Below are positions 6,112-13,948 of a DNA stretch of 29,768 nt, piece after piece. A model generated the notes under the pieces. The model was not told where the DNA came from, did no database searches, and was given only the letters and a program-made list of their open reading frames with translations. The stretch comes from an uncultured Acetobacter sp. (GTDB lineage: Bacteria; Pseudomonadota; Alphaproteobacteria; Acetobacterales; Acetobacteraceae): NCBI RefSeq assembly GCF_937875265.1, contig NZ_CALLXM010000240.1, positions 1-29,768 of the forward strand, given 5' to 3'. A program made the position numbers and the translations under genes. The first letter of the stretch is position 1, and every line of letters begins with the position of its first letter.

Positions 6112-8136
6112 ATGAGCGACCTGTTTTCTGCGCCCCCGCCCTCCCGCAAACCAGCGGGTAAAACTGCGACCAAAGCTGAGACCAGCCCACAGGCTTATGA
6201 CGCCAGTGCCATTGAGGTGCTGGAAGGGCTTGAACCGGTCCGCCGCCGCCCTGGCATGTATATTGGCGGCACGGATGAATCAGCCCTGCATCATCTGGCA
6301 GCTGAGGTGCTGGATAACGCGATGGATGAAGCCGTGGCGGGCCACGCCTCGGCCATTGATGTGCGGCTGGACACGGAAAACCGCCTGACCATTCGGGATA
6401 ACGGGCGCGGCATTCCTGTGGATGCCCACCCACGCTTCCCGAATCGTTCTGCGCTGGAAGTTATTCTCACCACCCTGCATGCTGGCGGAAAATTCTCCGG
6501 CAAATCCTATGCCACGTCTGGCGGCCTGCACGGAGTCGGCTCTTCCGTGGTCAATGCGCTGTCTTCCCGCATGGATGTGGAAATTGCCCGTGACCGCGCC
6601 ATCTGGCGACAGGCCTATGAACGCGGCAAACCCGTCACAGCCCTGGAAAAAGTTGGGCCCACGCAAAACCGACGCGGCACCCAGATCACTTTCCAGCCGG
6701 ACACACTCATTTTTGGCACACATGTTTTTGTGCCCTCCCGCCTCTACAAGCTGTGCCGTTCCAAGGCATTCCTGTTCCGTGGCGTGACCATCCGCTGGTC
6801 CTGTGACCCCTCTCTGATCAAAGCCGGGGATGACACCCCGGCAGAGGCTGTTCTGCACTTTCCCGGCGGTCTGGCTGACAGTCTGACTGATGAACTCGGC
6901 GCGACAGCTCCGCTACTCACCCCGCTCTGGGCAGGTGATGCCAGCCTGCCGCCTGCAGCTGATGGTGCCGATAATGGCCGGGCAGAATGGGCTGTGGCGT
7001 TTTTGGAAAGCGGCTCTGCCGCGCTGGCCTCCTACTGCAACACCATTCCCACCCCGCAAGGCGGCACGCATGAAACGGGCTTCCGTAACGCGCTGGTCAA
7101 AGGCCTGCGCGCATGGGGGGAACAGCGGTCCAACAAAAAAGCAGCCGCCATCACAGCAGAAGATGTGCTGGGGATGATTGCCGCTAAGCTGTCCGTTTTT
7201 GTCCGTGACCCGCAGTTTCAGGGTCAGACCAAGGAAAAGCTGACCTCATCTGAAGCCAGCAAGCTGGTGGAAACCGCTCTGCGTGACCGGTTTGACCATT
7301 ATCTGGCCCAGAACCCGCCGCAGGCTGATGGTCTGCTTGGATTTGTAATTGAGCGGGCAGAAGAACGCCTGCGCCGCCGTGAACAGAAAGACACCCCGCG
7401 CAAAAGTGCCACACGCCGCCTGCGCCTGCCGGGCAAGCTGACGGACTGCACGCGGGAACGGGCGGAAGAAACCGAGATTTTTCTGGTGGAAGGTGATTCC
7501 GCTGGTGGCTCAGCCAAGCAGGCCCGTAACCGGGAAACACAGGCAGTGCTGCCCCTGCGCGGGAAAATTCTGAACGTAGCCAGTGCTACGACGGAAAAAC
7601 TCCGCGCTAATCAGGAATTACGGGACCTGATTGAAGCCCTTGGCTGCGGGTCAGGCGACCGGTTTGAGCTGAGCAAGCTGCGCTATGGCCGCGTGATTAT
7701 CATGACCGACGCGGACGTGGATGGCGCGCATATTGCCTCGCTGCTCATGACGTTCTTCTACCGTGAACTGCCGGACCTGATTCGCAACGGGCATCTCTAC
7801 CTTGCCCAGCCGCCGCTCTACCGGCTGACGCAGGGGGCACACTCCGTCTATGCGATGGACGATGCCGACCGTGAGCTTAAAATGAAGACCGCCTTCAAGG
7901 CGCGGGGCAAAATTGATATCTCCCGCTTTAAAGGTCTGGGGGAAATGCCTCCGGGTGACCTGAAAGAAACCACCATGGACCCCAAACGCCGCACGCTGCT
8001 GCGCGTGGTGGCCCCGCCGGAAGACCGGCTGGCCACGCGGGAACGGGTGGAAAGCCTCATGGGCCGCAAACCGGAACTCCGCTTTGCTTTCATTCAGGAA
8101 CATGCTCAGTCTGTTGGTGAATTGCTGGATGTATAA
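6112..8136 (+). CDS. parE: DNA topoisomerase IV subunit B
   Basis: 674 residues. This is the ATPase subunit of topoisomerase IV, which separates linked daughter chromosomes together with ParC. The GHKL ATPase has E65 as general base with D68/N69 (AEVLDNAMDE), DNGRG at 96-100 and the GGLHGVG lid at 137-143. The TOPRIM domain has E460 in VEGDSAGG and the metal-binding D533/D535/D537 in TDADVDGAH, followed by FKGLGEM and KETTMDP near the C-terminus. The PLRGKILNV wording and the length separate it from GyrB, which is usually about 800 residues in this group. The N-terminal ~28 residues (Ala, Pro, Lys) are a variable extension. The RBS before the ATG is weak. parC is not in the window. Confidence 0.95.
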   Translation: MSDLFSAPPPSRKPAGKTATKAETSPQAYDASAIEVLEGLEPVRRRPGMYIGGTDESALHHLAAEVLDNAMDEAVAGHASAIDVRLDTENRLTIRDNGRGIPVDAHPRFPNRSALEVILTTLHAGGKFSGKSYATSGGLHGVGSSVVNALSSRMDVEIARDRAIWRQAYERGKPVTALEKVGPTQNRRGTQITFQPDTLIFGTHVFVPSRLYKLCRSKAFLFRGVTIRWSCDPSLIKAGDDTPAEAVLHFPGGLADSLTDELGATAPLLTPLWAGDASLPPAADGADNGRAEWAVAFLESGSAALASYCNTIPTPQGGTHETGFRNALVKGLRAWGEQRSNKKAAAITAEDVLGMIAAKLSVFVRDPQFQGQTKEKLTSSEASKLVETALRDRFDHYLAQNPPQADGLLGFVIERAEERLRRREQKDTPRKSATRRLRLPGKLTDCTRERAEETEIFLVEGDSAGGSAKQARNRETQAVLPLRGKILNVASATTEKLRANQELRDLIEALGCGSGDRFELSKLRYGRVIIMTDADVDGAHIASLLMTFFYRELPDLIRNGHLYLAQPPLYRLTQGAHSVYAMDDADRELKMKTAFKARGKIDISRFKGLGEMPPGDLKETTMDPKRRTLLRVVAPPEDRLATRERVESLMGRKPELRFAFIQEHAQSVGELLDV

Positions 8137-8187
8137 TCCGGCCTCCCACCTCTAACCTTATGTCCGGCACGCCCCGGGCTTCTGGAT

Positions 8188-9102
8188 ATGTCTGAGCAAA
8201 TGCTGCCTTCCTTTACCAACACAGCCTTAAAGGAACGCATTCTTGCACTGGTCCAGCTGGTTGGCAGTATGATCTGCCTTCAGTTTGGATCATCACTGGC
8301 CAAGTCTTTGTTTCCACTGTTTGGCGCAGGCGGCATGGTCGGGCTGAGAACGGCGTTTGCAGCGATCGCGCTTGTTCTGTTTTTCCGAAGCTGGCACGTC
8401 ATTTCACTCCGCACAATGCGGCTGGTCATGCCTTACGGCACTGCCATTGCCGGGATGAATTTGTGCTTCTATCTGGCTCTTCAGCGCATTCCGCTGGGCA
8501 TGACGGTCGCTATTGAATTTACCGGCCCTCTTTTTCTAGCCTTTATCGGGTCTCGCAGGCCCGCAGATGTTGGCTGGATTGTGCTGACAGTGCTCGGCCT
8601 GTGCATGCTATTGCGCCCGGATACCGCAGCCCTGCCTGATATACTGGGAGTGCTGTACGCCGTGGGGGCTGCCATCTGCTGGGCCCTTTACATCATTTTT
8701 GGTAAACGGCTGACAGGCAAACTCTCTCCCGGGCATGCCTGCGCTCTTGGCTTGCTATGCAGTGCGATCATCCTGTTTTTACCCTGCTTTGCTCCGGCCT
8801 TCTGGGTCGGGCTGCATCACCCTTTCCTGCTGGGCATGGCGGTGCTGGTCGCCCTCAGTTCCTCAGCGCTCCCTTACGCGCTGGAAATGCAGGCAATGCA
8901 TCGGCTCTCCGCGCGGGATCTGGGGGTACTGTATAGTCTGGAGCCCGTCTGCGCCGCCTGTGCAGGCATTCTGCTGCTGCACGAAACACTTTCACTCCTG
9001 CGTATGGCCGGCATTTTGTGCATTGTGCTGGCCTCTGCCGGAACGGTGCTGACGCCTGGCAAAAAACGTCTGGTCAGCGAGCTGCCGGAACTGCCGCAGT
9101 AA
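8188..9102 (+). CDS. EamA/RhtA-type inner membrane exporter
   Basis: 304 residues with ten hydrophobic segments arranged as two EamA (DMT superfamily) halves. Features such as LQFGSSLAKSLFPLFGAGGMVGLR, the IPLGMTVAIEFTGPL block and the ALPYALEMQAMHRLSARDLGVLYSLEP block closely match the RhtA group, which exports threonine and homoserine. The true substrate cannot be read from sequence; amino acids or related metabolites are likely. It lies 51 bases behind parE on the same strand with no terminator between, so read-through is likely. It converges on nuoM. Confidence 0.87.
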   Translation: MSEQMLPSFTNTALKERILALVQLVGSMICLQFGSSLAKSLFPLFGAGGMVGLRTAFAAIALVLFFRSWHVISLRTMRLVMPYGTAIAGMNLCFYLALQRIPLGMTVAIEFTGPLFLAFIGSRRPADVGWIVLTVLGLCMLLRPDTAALPDILGVLYAVGAAICWALYIIFGKRLTGKLSPGHACALGLLCSAIILFLPCFAPAFWVGLHHPFLLGMAVLVALSSSALPYALEMQAMHRLSARDLGVLYSLEPVCAACAGILLLHETLSLLRMAGILCIVLASAGTVLTPGKKRLVSELPELPQ

Positions 9103-9117
9103 GCCGCTTAAGCCTCA

Positions 9118-9158
9118 GCCCACCGTAAGCCCGTAAGCCCGTAAGCCCGCGAGTGGGC
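9118..9158. repeat. Three tandem 8-bp repeats inside a small inverted repeat
   Basis: CCGTAAGC is repeated three times head to tail (9123-9130, 9131-9138, 9139-9146), followed by a degenerate CCGCGAG. The array sits between GCCCAC (9118-9123) and GTGGGC (9153-9158), which can pair. It lies between the converging exporter and nuoM genes and may be a weak termination structure made by slippage. Confidence 0.6.
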
Positions 9159-9166
9159 ATGGAACT

Positions 9167-10684
9167 TTATCGGGCGGCCAGATGCAACGTGGTTTGAGCG
9201 ACAGATGCCGTGGCCGTGCTGGCCCCGTGATGCATGGCCTGCATCACGACCGGGTCAAACAGACGGGTAAAGCTGCCGGGATGAATACCCATCCACAGGG
9301 TTACGAGCGCCAGCGGAGCAAGCACTGCCAGTTCCCCCGCACTCAGGTCGCGCAGCAGATGCACTGTACCCTGCAAGCCACCAAACAGCACGCGACGATA
9401 CAGGGACAGCATGTAAACCGCCCCCATGATCATGGTGCCACCAGCCAGCAAAGCCACCCAGAAGGACACATGGATAGCGCCCATCAGCACCAGCACTTCC
9501 CCCACAAAGGAACCTGTGCCGGGCAGACCGATATTGGCCATGGTGAACAGCATGGTCAGCAGCGCCAGCACCGGCATTTGCCGGGCAACACCCCCCAGAG
9601 CAGAAATCTGCTGGGTGTCTGACCGTATAGCGACAGCTGAGACGCAGAAGAACAGGGCCGCAATCACCACCCCGTGCGAGAGCATCTGGAAAATTGCGCC
9701 GTCAACGCCTTCTGCCGTCAGTGTAAACAGCCCCACGGCAATCATGCCCATGTGAGAGAAGGATGAGTAGGCAATTACCCGTTTCATATCCGTCTGGGCG
9801 AACGCAATAAATGCTGCGTAGAGAATCGCCACTACCCCGAGCGCCAGCACATAGGGTGCAAACAGGCGGGAGGCATCCGGGAACATCAGAACCCCAAACC
9901 GCAGCAGGCCATACGCCCCGGCTTTGGAAAGAACACCGGAAAGCATGGCAGACGCCGGAGCCGGAGCTTCCGAATACGCATCAGGCAGCCACGCATGCAG
10001 CGGGAACAGGGGCAGCTTCACGCCAAACGCCAGCAGGAAGGCCAGAAGCAACCAGCCTTGCAAAGAATGTGAAAAACCCGCCTGCATCAGGGCCGGAATA
10101 TCCGTAGTGCCCGCCTGCTGCCACATCACGATCAGGGCGATGAGCATGAACAGCGAACCGCCAAACGTGAACAGAAAAAACTGTAACGAGGCCCAGACCC
10201 GCTTTGGTCCACCCCATATCCCGATCATCAGGCTCGCCGGGATCAGCGTGGCTTCATAAAACACGTAGAACAGCAGAAGGTCCTGCGCGGAAAACAGGCC
10301 GAACAGCGTGGTTTCCAGCAACAGCATGGCCACCACAAATTCACGTATCTGCGTGCGCACACTCCGGGCCCCGGCAGCGATAGCCAGTGGCGTGAGAAAC
10401 GCCGTCAGCAGGATGAACACCAGCGAGATGCCATCCACCCCGGTATGGTAGGAAATCCCGGCATCTGACATCCAGCCCAGCCGGGTTTCAAACTGAAGCC
10501 CAGGTGTGGCCGGGTTAAAACCGCACCACAGCGCAACACTCAGCGCCAGAACAGCCAGACTGGTACCCAGCCCGATACGTCGGGCCAGAAGGCCTTGCGC
10601 CTCCCCTCCCCGACAAAAGAGCCAGACCACCAGCGCACCCGCCAGCGGACCATAAGTTATCAATGAAAGCAGGGTGTGGGACAC
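9167..10684 (-). CDS. nuoM: NADH-quinone oxidoreductase subunit M (NuoM-type antiporter-like subunit), isolated
   Basis: 505 residues, about 14 membrane helices, normal NuoM length. NuoM is one of three antiporter-like proton-pumping subunits of complex I. The residues needed for pumping in E. coli NuoM are all present: the TM5 Glu in FYEATLIPA, the TM7 Lys in FGVKLPLFPLHAWLPDAYSEAP, the TM8 Lys in LSGVLSKAGAYG and the TM12 Glu in GSFVGEVLVL. What is odd is the setting: no nuoL or nuoN beside it, mutL upstream, and a converging exporter downstream. The start is GTG at 10684, 127 bases after mutL, with only a weak GGATGG upstream. It may serve complex I encoded elsewhere, or an Mrp-like or DabB-like system, though no partner gene is visible. 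Family certain, physiological role uncertain. Confidence 0.85.
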   Translation of the reverse strand: MSHTLLSLITYGPLAGALVVWLFCRGGEAQGLLARRIGLGTSLAVLALSVALWCGFNPATPGLQFETRLGWMSDAGISYHTGVDGISLVFILLTAFLTPLAIAAGARSVRTQIREFVVAMLLLETTLFGLFSAQDLLLFYVFYEATLIPASLMIGIWGGPKRVWASLQFFLFTFGGSLFMLIALIVMWQQAGTTDIPALMQAGFSHSLQGWLLLAFLLAFGVKLPLFPLHAWLPDAYSEAPAPASAMLSGVLSKAGAYGLLRFGVLMFPDASRLFAPYVLALGVVAILYAAFIAFAQTDMKRVIAYSSFSHMGMIAVGLFTLTAEGVDGAIFQMLSHGVVIAALFFCVSAVAIRSDTQQISALGGVARQMPVLALLTMLFTMANIGLPGTGSFVGEVLVLMGAIHVSFWVALLAGGTMIMGAVYMLSLYRRVLFGGLQGTVHLLRDLSAGELAVLAPLALVTLWMGIHPGSFTRLFDPVVMQAMHHGASTATASVAQTTLHLAAR

Positions 10685-10811
10685 GGTGTTTTTACCATCC
10701 GGATTACATCACTTCACTCTGATCCTGCTCTCTTTTAGAAAGGGAAACCAGAGAAGTGCTGTTCACGTTCCGCAGAGCACACCCCAATACTCTGTGAGAA
10801 CCTACGCACCT

Positions 10812-12848
10812 TCACCGCCGTCCGAACAGCTTTTCCAGATCTTTTTTACTGAGTTTCAGCCATGTCGGCCGCCCGTGGGAGCAGGTGCCTGCCCGAGGCG
10901 TGGCTTCCATCTGCCGCAGCAGGGCGTCCATTTCCTCACGCGTCAGCCTACGGCCAGCCCGAATGCTACCGTGGCAGGCCATGCGGGCAATGACAGCATC
11001 CAGCCGCCCGTCCAGCGAGGGCATTTCATCCGGGGCACCGCTCTCATCCGCTTCCAACTCTTCGGCCAGATCACGTAGCAGGGCCACAGCGTCGCTCGTG
11101 TTCAACATGGCGGGCAAGGCGCGGACCAGCACCGCGGCTCCGCCAAAAGCTTCAAGCTCAATGCCCAGTCGGGCCATCATTTCCTGCCGACTAACCAGCA
11201 ATTCCACCTGCCCGCGCGGCAACTCCACCACATCGGGTACCAACAGGCGCTGCCCCTGCACGCTCCCGCTGAGAAACTGCTCCCGCAGGCGCTCATGCGT
11301 CAGGCGTTCATGCGCGGCATGCTGGTCCACCAGCACAAGGCTGCCGTCAGCCGCTACGGCAATAACGTAGGTATCCAGAACTTGTGCCACTGCCGCCCCC
11401 AAGGGGTGCGCGGCGGCCTGTTCCGCAGAAGACAGCACTGGAGGCATCCCCCCCGCTGTGCCCGGACCAGAGCCGGAAGAGACCTCTAACTGCGGCTCCT
11501 CACCCTGAGGATAACCCGTTTGATAGCCGTTTTTCTGATGAGGGCTTGCCCCGTCTTCAGTTCTGGCCTCGTTCTCAATCCCATGCAGGCCTGCGCCATC
11601 TCCCGAAGGCAGTGGCGGTAGCATACGGGCGGAAGGTGTATCGCCCAGACCAAGACGAGGTTCAGCAAAGCTCCCGCCTTGCGGGGAATAGGACGCAGAT
11701 CGCGGCCCCGGCGCGGGAGGCGCTGGCTGCTGAGCTGTGTTTTCCGGCGGATACCAGATACGCCCCGGCCTGACGGCTGAGAAAGACGGCCGCACACCCA
11801 CACTGCCAGCTCCGGCCTCCAGCGCACGCCCCAGCGTGCCGATAACCAGAGAACGGACAGAGGCTTCATCCGCAAAACGCAGTTCTGTTTTGGCTGGGTG
11901 AACGTTTACGTCTACACGGTCTGGCGGGATGGTGAGCATCAGTGCCACCACGGGGTGTCGTCCGTGTTCAATCACACGCCGATACGCCACCCGCACGGCG
12001 GTTTTCAGAACAGGGTCCACCACCGGACGGCCATTGACCAACATGAACTGACCTGCTGCCGTGGCCCGATGCACGGACGGACCACAGGCAAAACCGGACA
12101 GCGTCATACCATCCCGTTCACCATAAATTTTCAGGAAACCATCGGCCTCGTTCGCGCCCAGCAGAGCCGCAGCCCGTGCCTCCATATCCTGCGCGGGCAG
12201 ATCAAACAGCACGCGGTCATCCCTGCTGAAGCGAAAGGCCGTTTCCGGCACAGCCAGTGCCAGACGCCTAATCACGCTTTCTGCATGGCCACCTTCAACA
12301 CGGGGGCTTTTAAGGAACTTGCGACGGGCCGGGGTGGCAAAAAACAGGTCTTCCACCACCACACTGGTGCCCGGTGCGCCTGCACTTGGTTCGGGCAGGA
12401 AAATCTTGCCGCCTTCAACCCGGATTTTCCACGCACCACTCTCCCCGCGTGGGCGGGACGTGATGCTCAGCCGTGCCGCAGCACCGATAGAAGGCAGTGC
12501 CTCCCCCCGGAAACCGAGCGTGCGGATATGAACAAGGGATTCGTCTTGCAGCTTGGAGGTGCAGTGGCGTTCAACGGCCAGCGTGAGTTCATCAGGGAAC
12601 ATGCCGCCCCCGTCATCCGTCACAATAATCTGGTCTATGCCGCCTTTTTGCAGACTGACATCCAGCCGCTTTGCCCCGGCATCAATGGCGTTTTCCACCA
12701 GTTCTTTAAGGGCAGCGGCAGGACGTTCAATAACCTCACCCGCAGCAATGCGGTTAACCAGAACTTCCGGCAGCCGTCGCAGCGTAGGCCGCCACGGCAA
12801 CGTGCCGGGGTTTTCAGGTGAGGCAGAGGAGGCAAGAGGGTCCGACAT
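10812..12848 (-). CDS. mutL: DNA mismatch repair protein MutL (endonuclease type)
   Basis: 678 residues. The N-terminal GHKL ATPase has E49 and N53 in KELVENAIDAGA, DDGGGM, TLGFRGEALPSI and the FFATPARRKFLK element. A variable Pro/Ser/Gly-rich linker spans about 335-470. The C-terminal dimerisation domain carries the metal-dependent endonuclease motif DQHA(X)2E(X)4E at 508-519, ACHGSIRAG, CSHGRPT and a final FGRR. MutL therefore nicks DNA itself, as in bacteria without MutH. The ATG at 12848 is preceded by AAGG about 9 bases upstream, and the gene begins 15 bases after the DUF3035 gene, in one transcription unit with lspA and ileS. Confidence 0.96.
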   Translation of the reverse strand: MSDPLASSASPENPGTLPWRPTLRRLPEVLVNRIAAGEVIERPAAALKELVENAIDAGAKRLDVSLQKGGIDQIIVTDDGGGMFPDELTLAVERHCTSKLQDESLVHIRTLGFRGEALPSIGAAARLSITSRPRGESGAWKIRVEGGKIFLPEPSAGAPGTSVVVEDLFFATPARRKFLKSPRVEGGHAESVIRRLALAVPETAFRFSRDDRVLFDLPAQDMEARAAALLGANEADGFLKIYGERDGMTLSGFACGPSVHRATAAGQFMLVNGRPVVDPVLKTAVRVAYRRVIEHGRHPVVALMLTIPPDRVDVNVHPAKTELRFADEASVRSLVIGTLGRALEAGAGSVGVRPSFSAVRPGRIWYPPENTAQQPAPPAPGPRSASYSPQGGSFAEPRLGLGDTPSARMLPPLPSGDGAGLHGIENEARTEDGASPHQKNGYQTGYPQGEEPQLEVSSGSGPGTAGGMPPVLSSAEQAAAHPLGAAVAQVLDTYVIAVAADGSLVLVDQHAAHERLTHERLREQFLSGSVQGQRLLVPDVVELPRGQVELLVSRQEMMARLGIELEAFGGAAVLVRALPAMLNTSDAVALLRDLAEELEADESGAPDEMPSLDGRLDAVIARMACHGSIRAGRRLTREEMDALLRQMEATPRAGTCSHGRPTWLKLSKKDLEKLFGRR

Positions 12849-12863
12849 GGTCAGACCTTAGCC

Positions 12864-13394
12864 TCAGAACAGGCCGGATTTTTTAGGATGCAGCGTGGGG
12901 GTCACGCCTTTGGTCGGCTTGTTACCAAGAGCAGCATTGGCCTTCAGGCGACGGTTTTCTGCATCCGAATCCACGGCGGAGCCTGCATTGCCACCTTTCC
13001 AGAACATAAGCTGGCTGACAAAGCCGGATCCTGCTGCTCCGAGTTCCCCTTCATCGGGAACATCAGAGGCTTCAGAAGCCTCGTTCACCAGCATGGTCTG
13101 GGCACCGCTGGTGTCCCCGTTCGTGCCGTGCAACGCCACATCCGGAGAAAGCGTTTCCAGCGCCTGCAGGCGCTCACTCTCATCCTGCGGGCGGTCTGCC
13201 CCACTCACCGGCTTGGCCAGTGCATCCATGGGCGGCATGGACAGCGGCGCACGGGTGGTGACGGTATATTCATCCGGCATACTGCGCTCCAGCCCGAACG
13301 CGCGGGCGGCTTCCGTCCCGGAACACCCGGTCAGCATTACGCAGCCACCAAGAAGAAGCAGCGGAGAAATCAGTGTCGAGACACGGCGCGCCAT
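12864..13394 (-). CDS. DUF3035 lipoprotein, BamF-like
   Basis: 176 residues. The signal peptide ends in the lipobox LTGC with lipidated C24 (an LGGC at 18 is a weaker option). Soon after comes PDEYTVTTRAPLSMPP, the hallmark of DUF3035. In alphaproteobacteria this family has been linked to the outer-membrane beta-barrel assembly (BAM) complex as BamF, with a motif shared with BamC. The rest is low-complexity and likely flexible, ending in a basic tail. The ATG at 13394 is chosen over a frame-open start at 13511, which would add 39 unlikely residues and overlap lspA. AAGGA lies 13 bases upstream, rather far. It follows lspA, the enzyme that matures it, by 56 bases. Confidence 0.8.
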   Translation of the reverse strand: MARRVSTLISPLLLLGGCVMLTGCSGTEAARAFGLERSMPDEYTVTTRAPLSMPPMDALAKPVSGADRPQDESERLQALETLSPDVALHGTNGDTSGAQTMLVNEASEASDVPDEGELGAAGSGFVSQLMFWKGGNAGSAVDSDAENRRLKANAALGNKPTKGVTPTLHPKKSGLF

Positions 13395-13450
13395 CTTCTG
13401 TCTTATATCCTTCCTGCCCAGCCTGCCGGTACGACAGGTTGTTTTATAAA

Positions 13451-13948
13451 TCACGATGCCTGCTGCCTGTCCGAGAGGACGCTTTGCAGCACCAGAACAC
13501 AGACTGCACACACTATAGCGGAGTCAGCCACATTAAACACATACCATGACCAACCAAAAGCATGTGCGTGAATAAAATCAACCACGGCACCATAGCGCAC
13601 CCGGTCTATCACGTTGCCAATGGCTCCACCGGTAATAGCGCCCACACAGGCCGCTGTCAGCTTACTGGGGGTTCTGGCCATCCACACCAGCAGCCCACAG
13701 GCCACGCTGAGTGCAATAACGGAAAACAGAATCCGCCCTGCATTTCCAAGACCACCAAACATGCCAAACGTGACGGCATGGTTCCAGACCATGGTAAAAT
13801 TCAGGAACGGCAGCACCTTGACGGACACCCGGTCCGGCAGGTCCAGCCCATACAAGATCCAGTATTTGCTAACCTGATCAACCGAGAGAGCCAGCATCAG
13901 CACAAGAAAGCCGATGCCGAAGGGCCGAAGCATAAGCGGTTTGCTCAC
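13451..13948 (-). CDS. lspA: Lipoprotein signal peptidase II
   Basis: 165 residues with four membrane helices. This inner-membrane aspartyl protease removes the signal peptide of prolipoproteins after lipid attachment. Conserved blocks are DQVSKYW near the N-terminus, a WNHAVTFGMF block (usually N-x-G-x-A/S-F in the family), GNVIDRVRYGAVVDFI and FNVADSAI. The catalytic Asp pair is the one in VVDFI and the one in ADSA. The GTG at 13948 overlaps the ileS stop as GTGA, with AGGAGG 4 bases before it. An ATG at 13933 would drop five residues and leave that RBS too far away. Several lipoproteins in this window are its likely substrates. Confidence 0.94.
   Translation of the reverse strand: MSKPLMLRPFGIGFLVLMLALSVDQVSKYWILYGLDLPDRVSVKVLPFLNFTMVWNHAVTFGMFGGLGNAGRILFSVIALSVACGLLVWMARTPSKLTAACVGAITGGAIGNVIDRVRYGAVVDFIHAHAFGWSWYVFNVADSAIVCAVCVLVLQSVLSDRQQAS

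Noticed and set aside
6112..8136. GyrB instead of ParE
   Set aside because: Length of 674 and the PLRGKILNV and KGLGEMPPGDL wording fit ParE better; GyrB of this group is usually longer.
11898..12821. 307-codon open frame on the plus strand inside mutL
   Set aside because: It is antisense to the conserved MutL ATPase domain, with His/Arg/Gln-rich composition and no motif.
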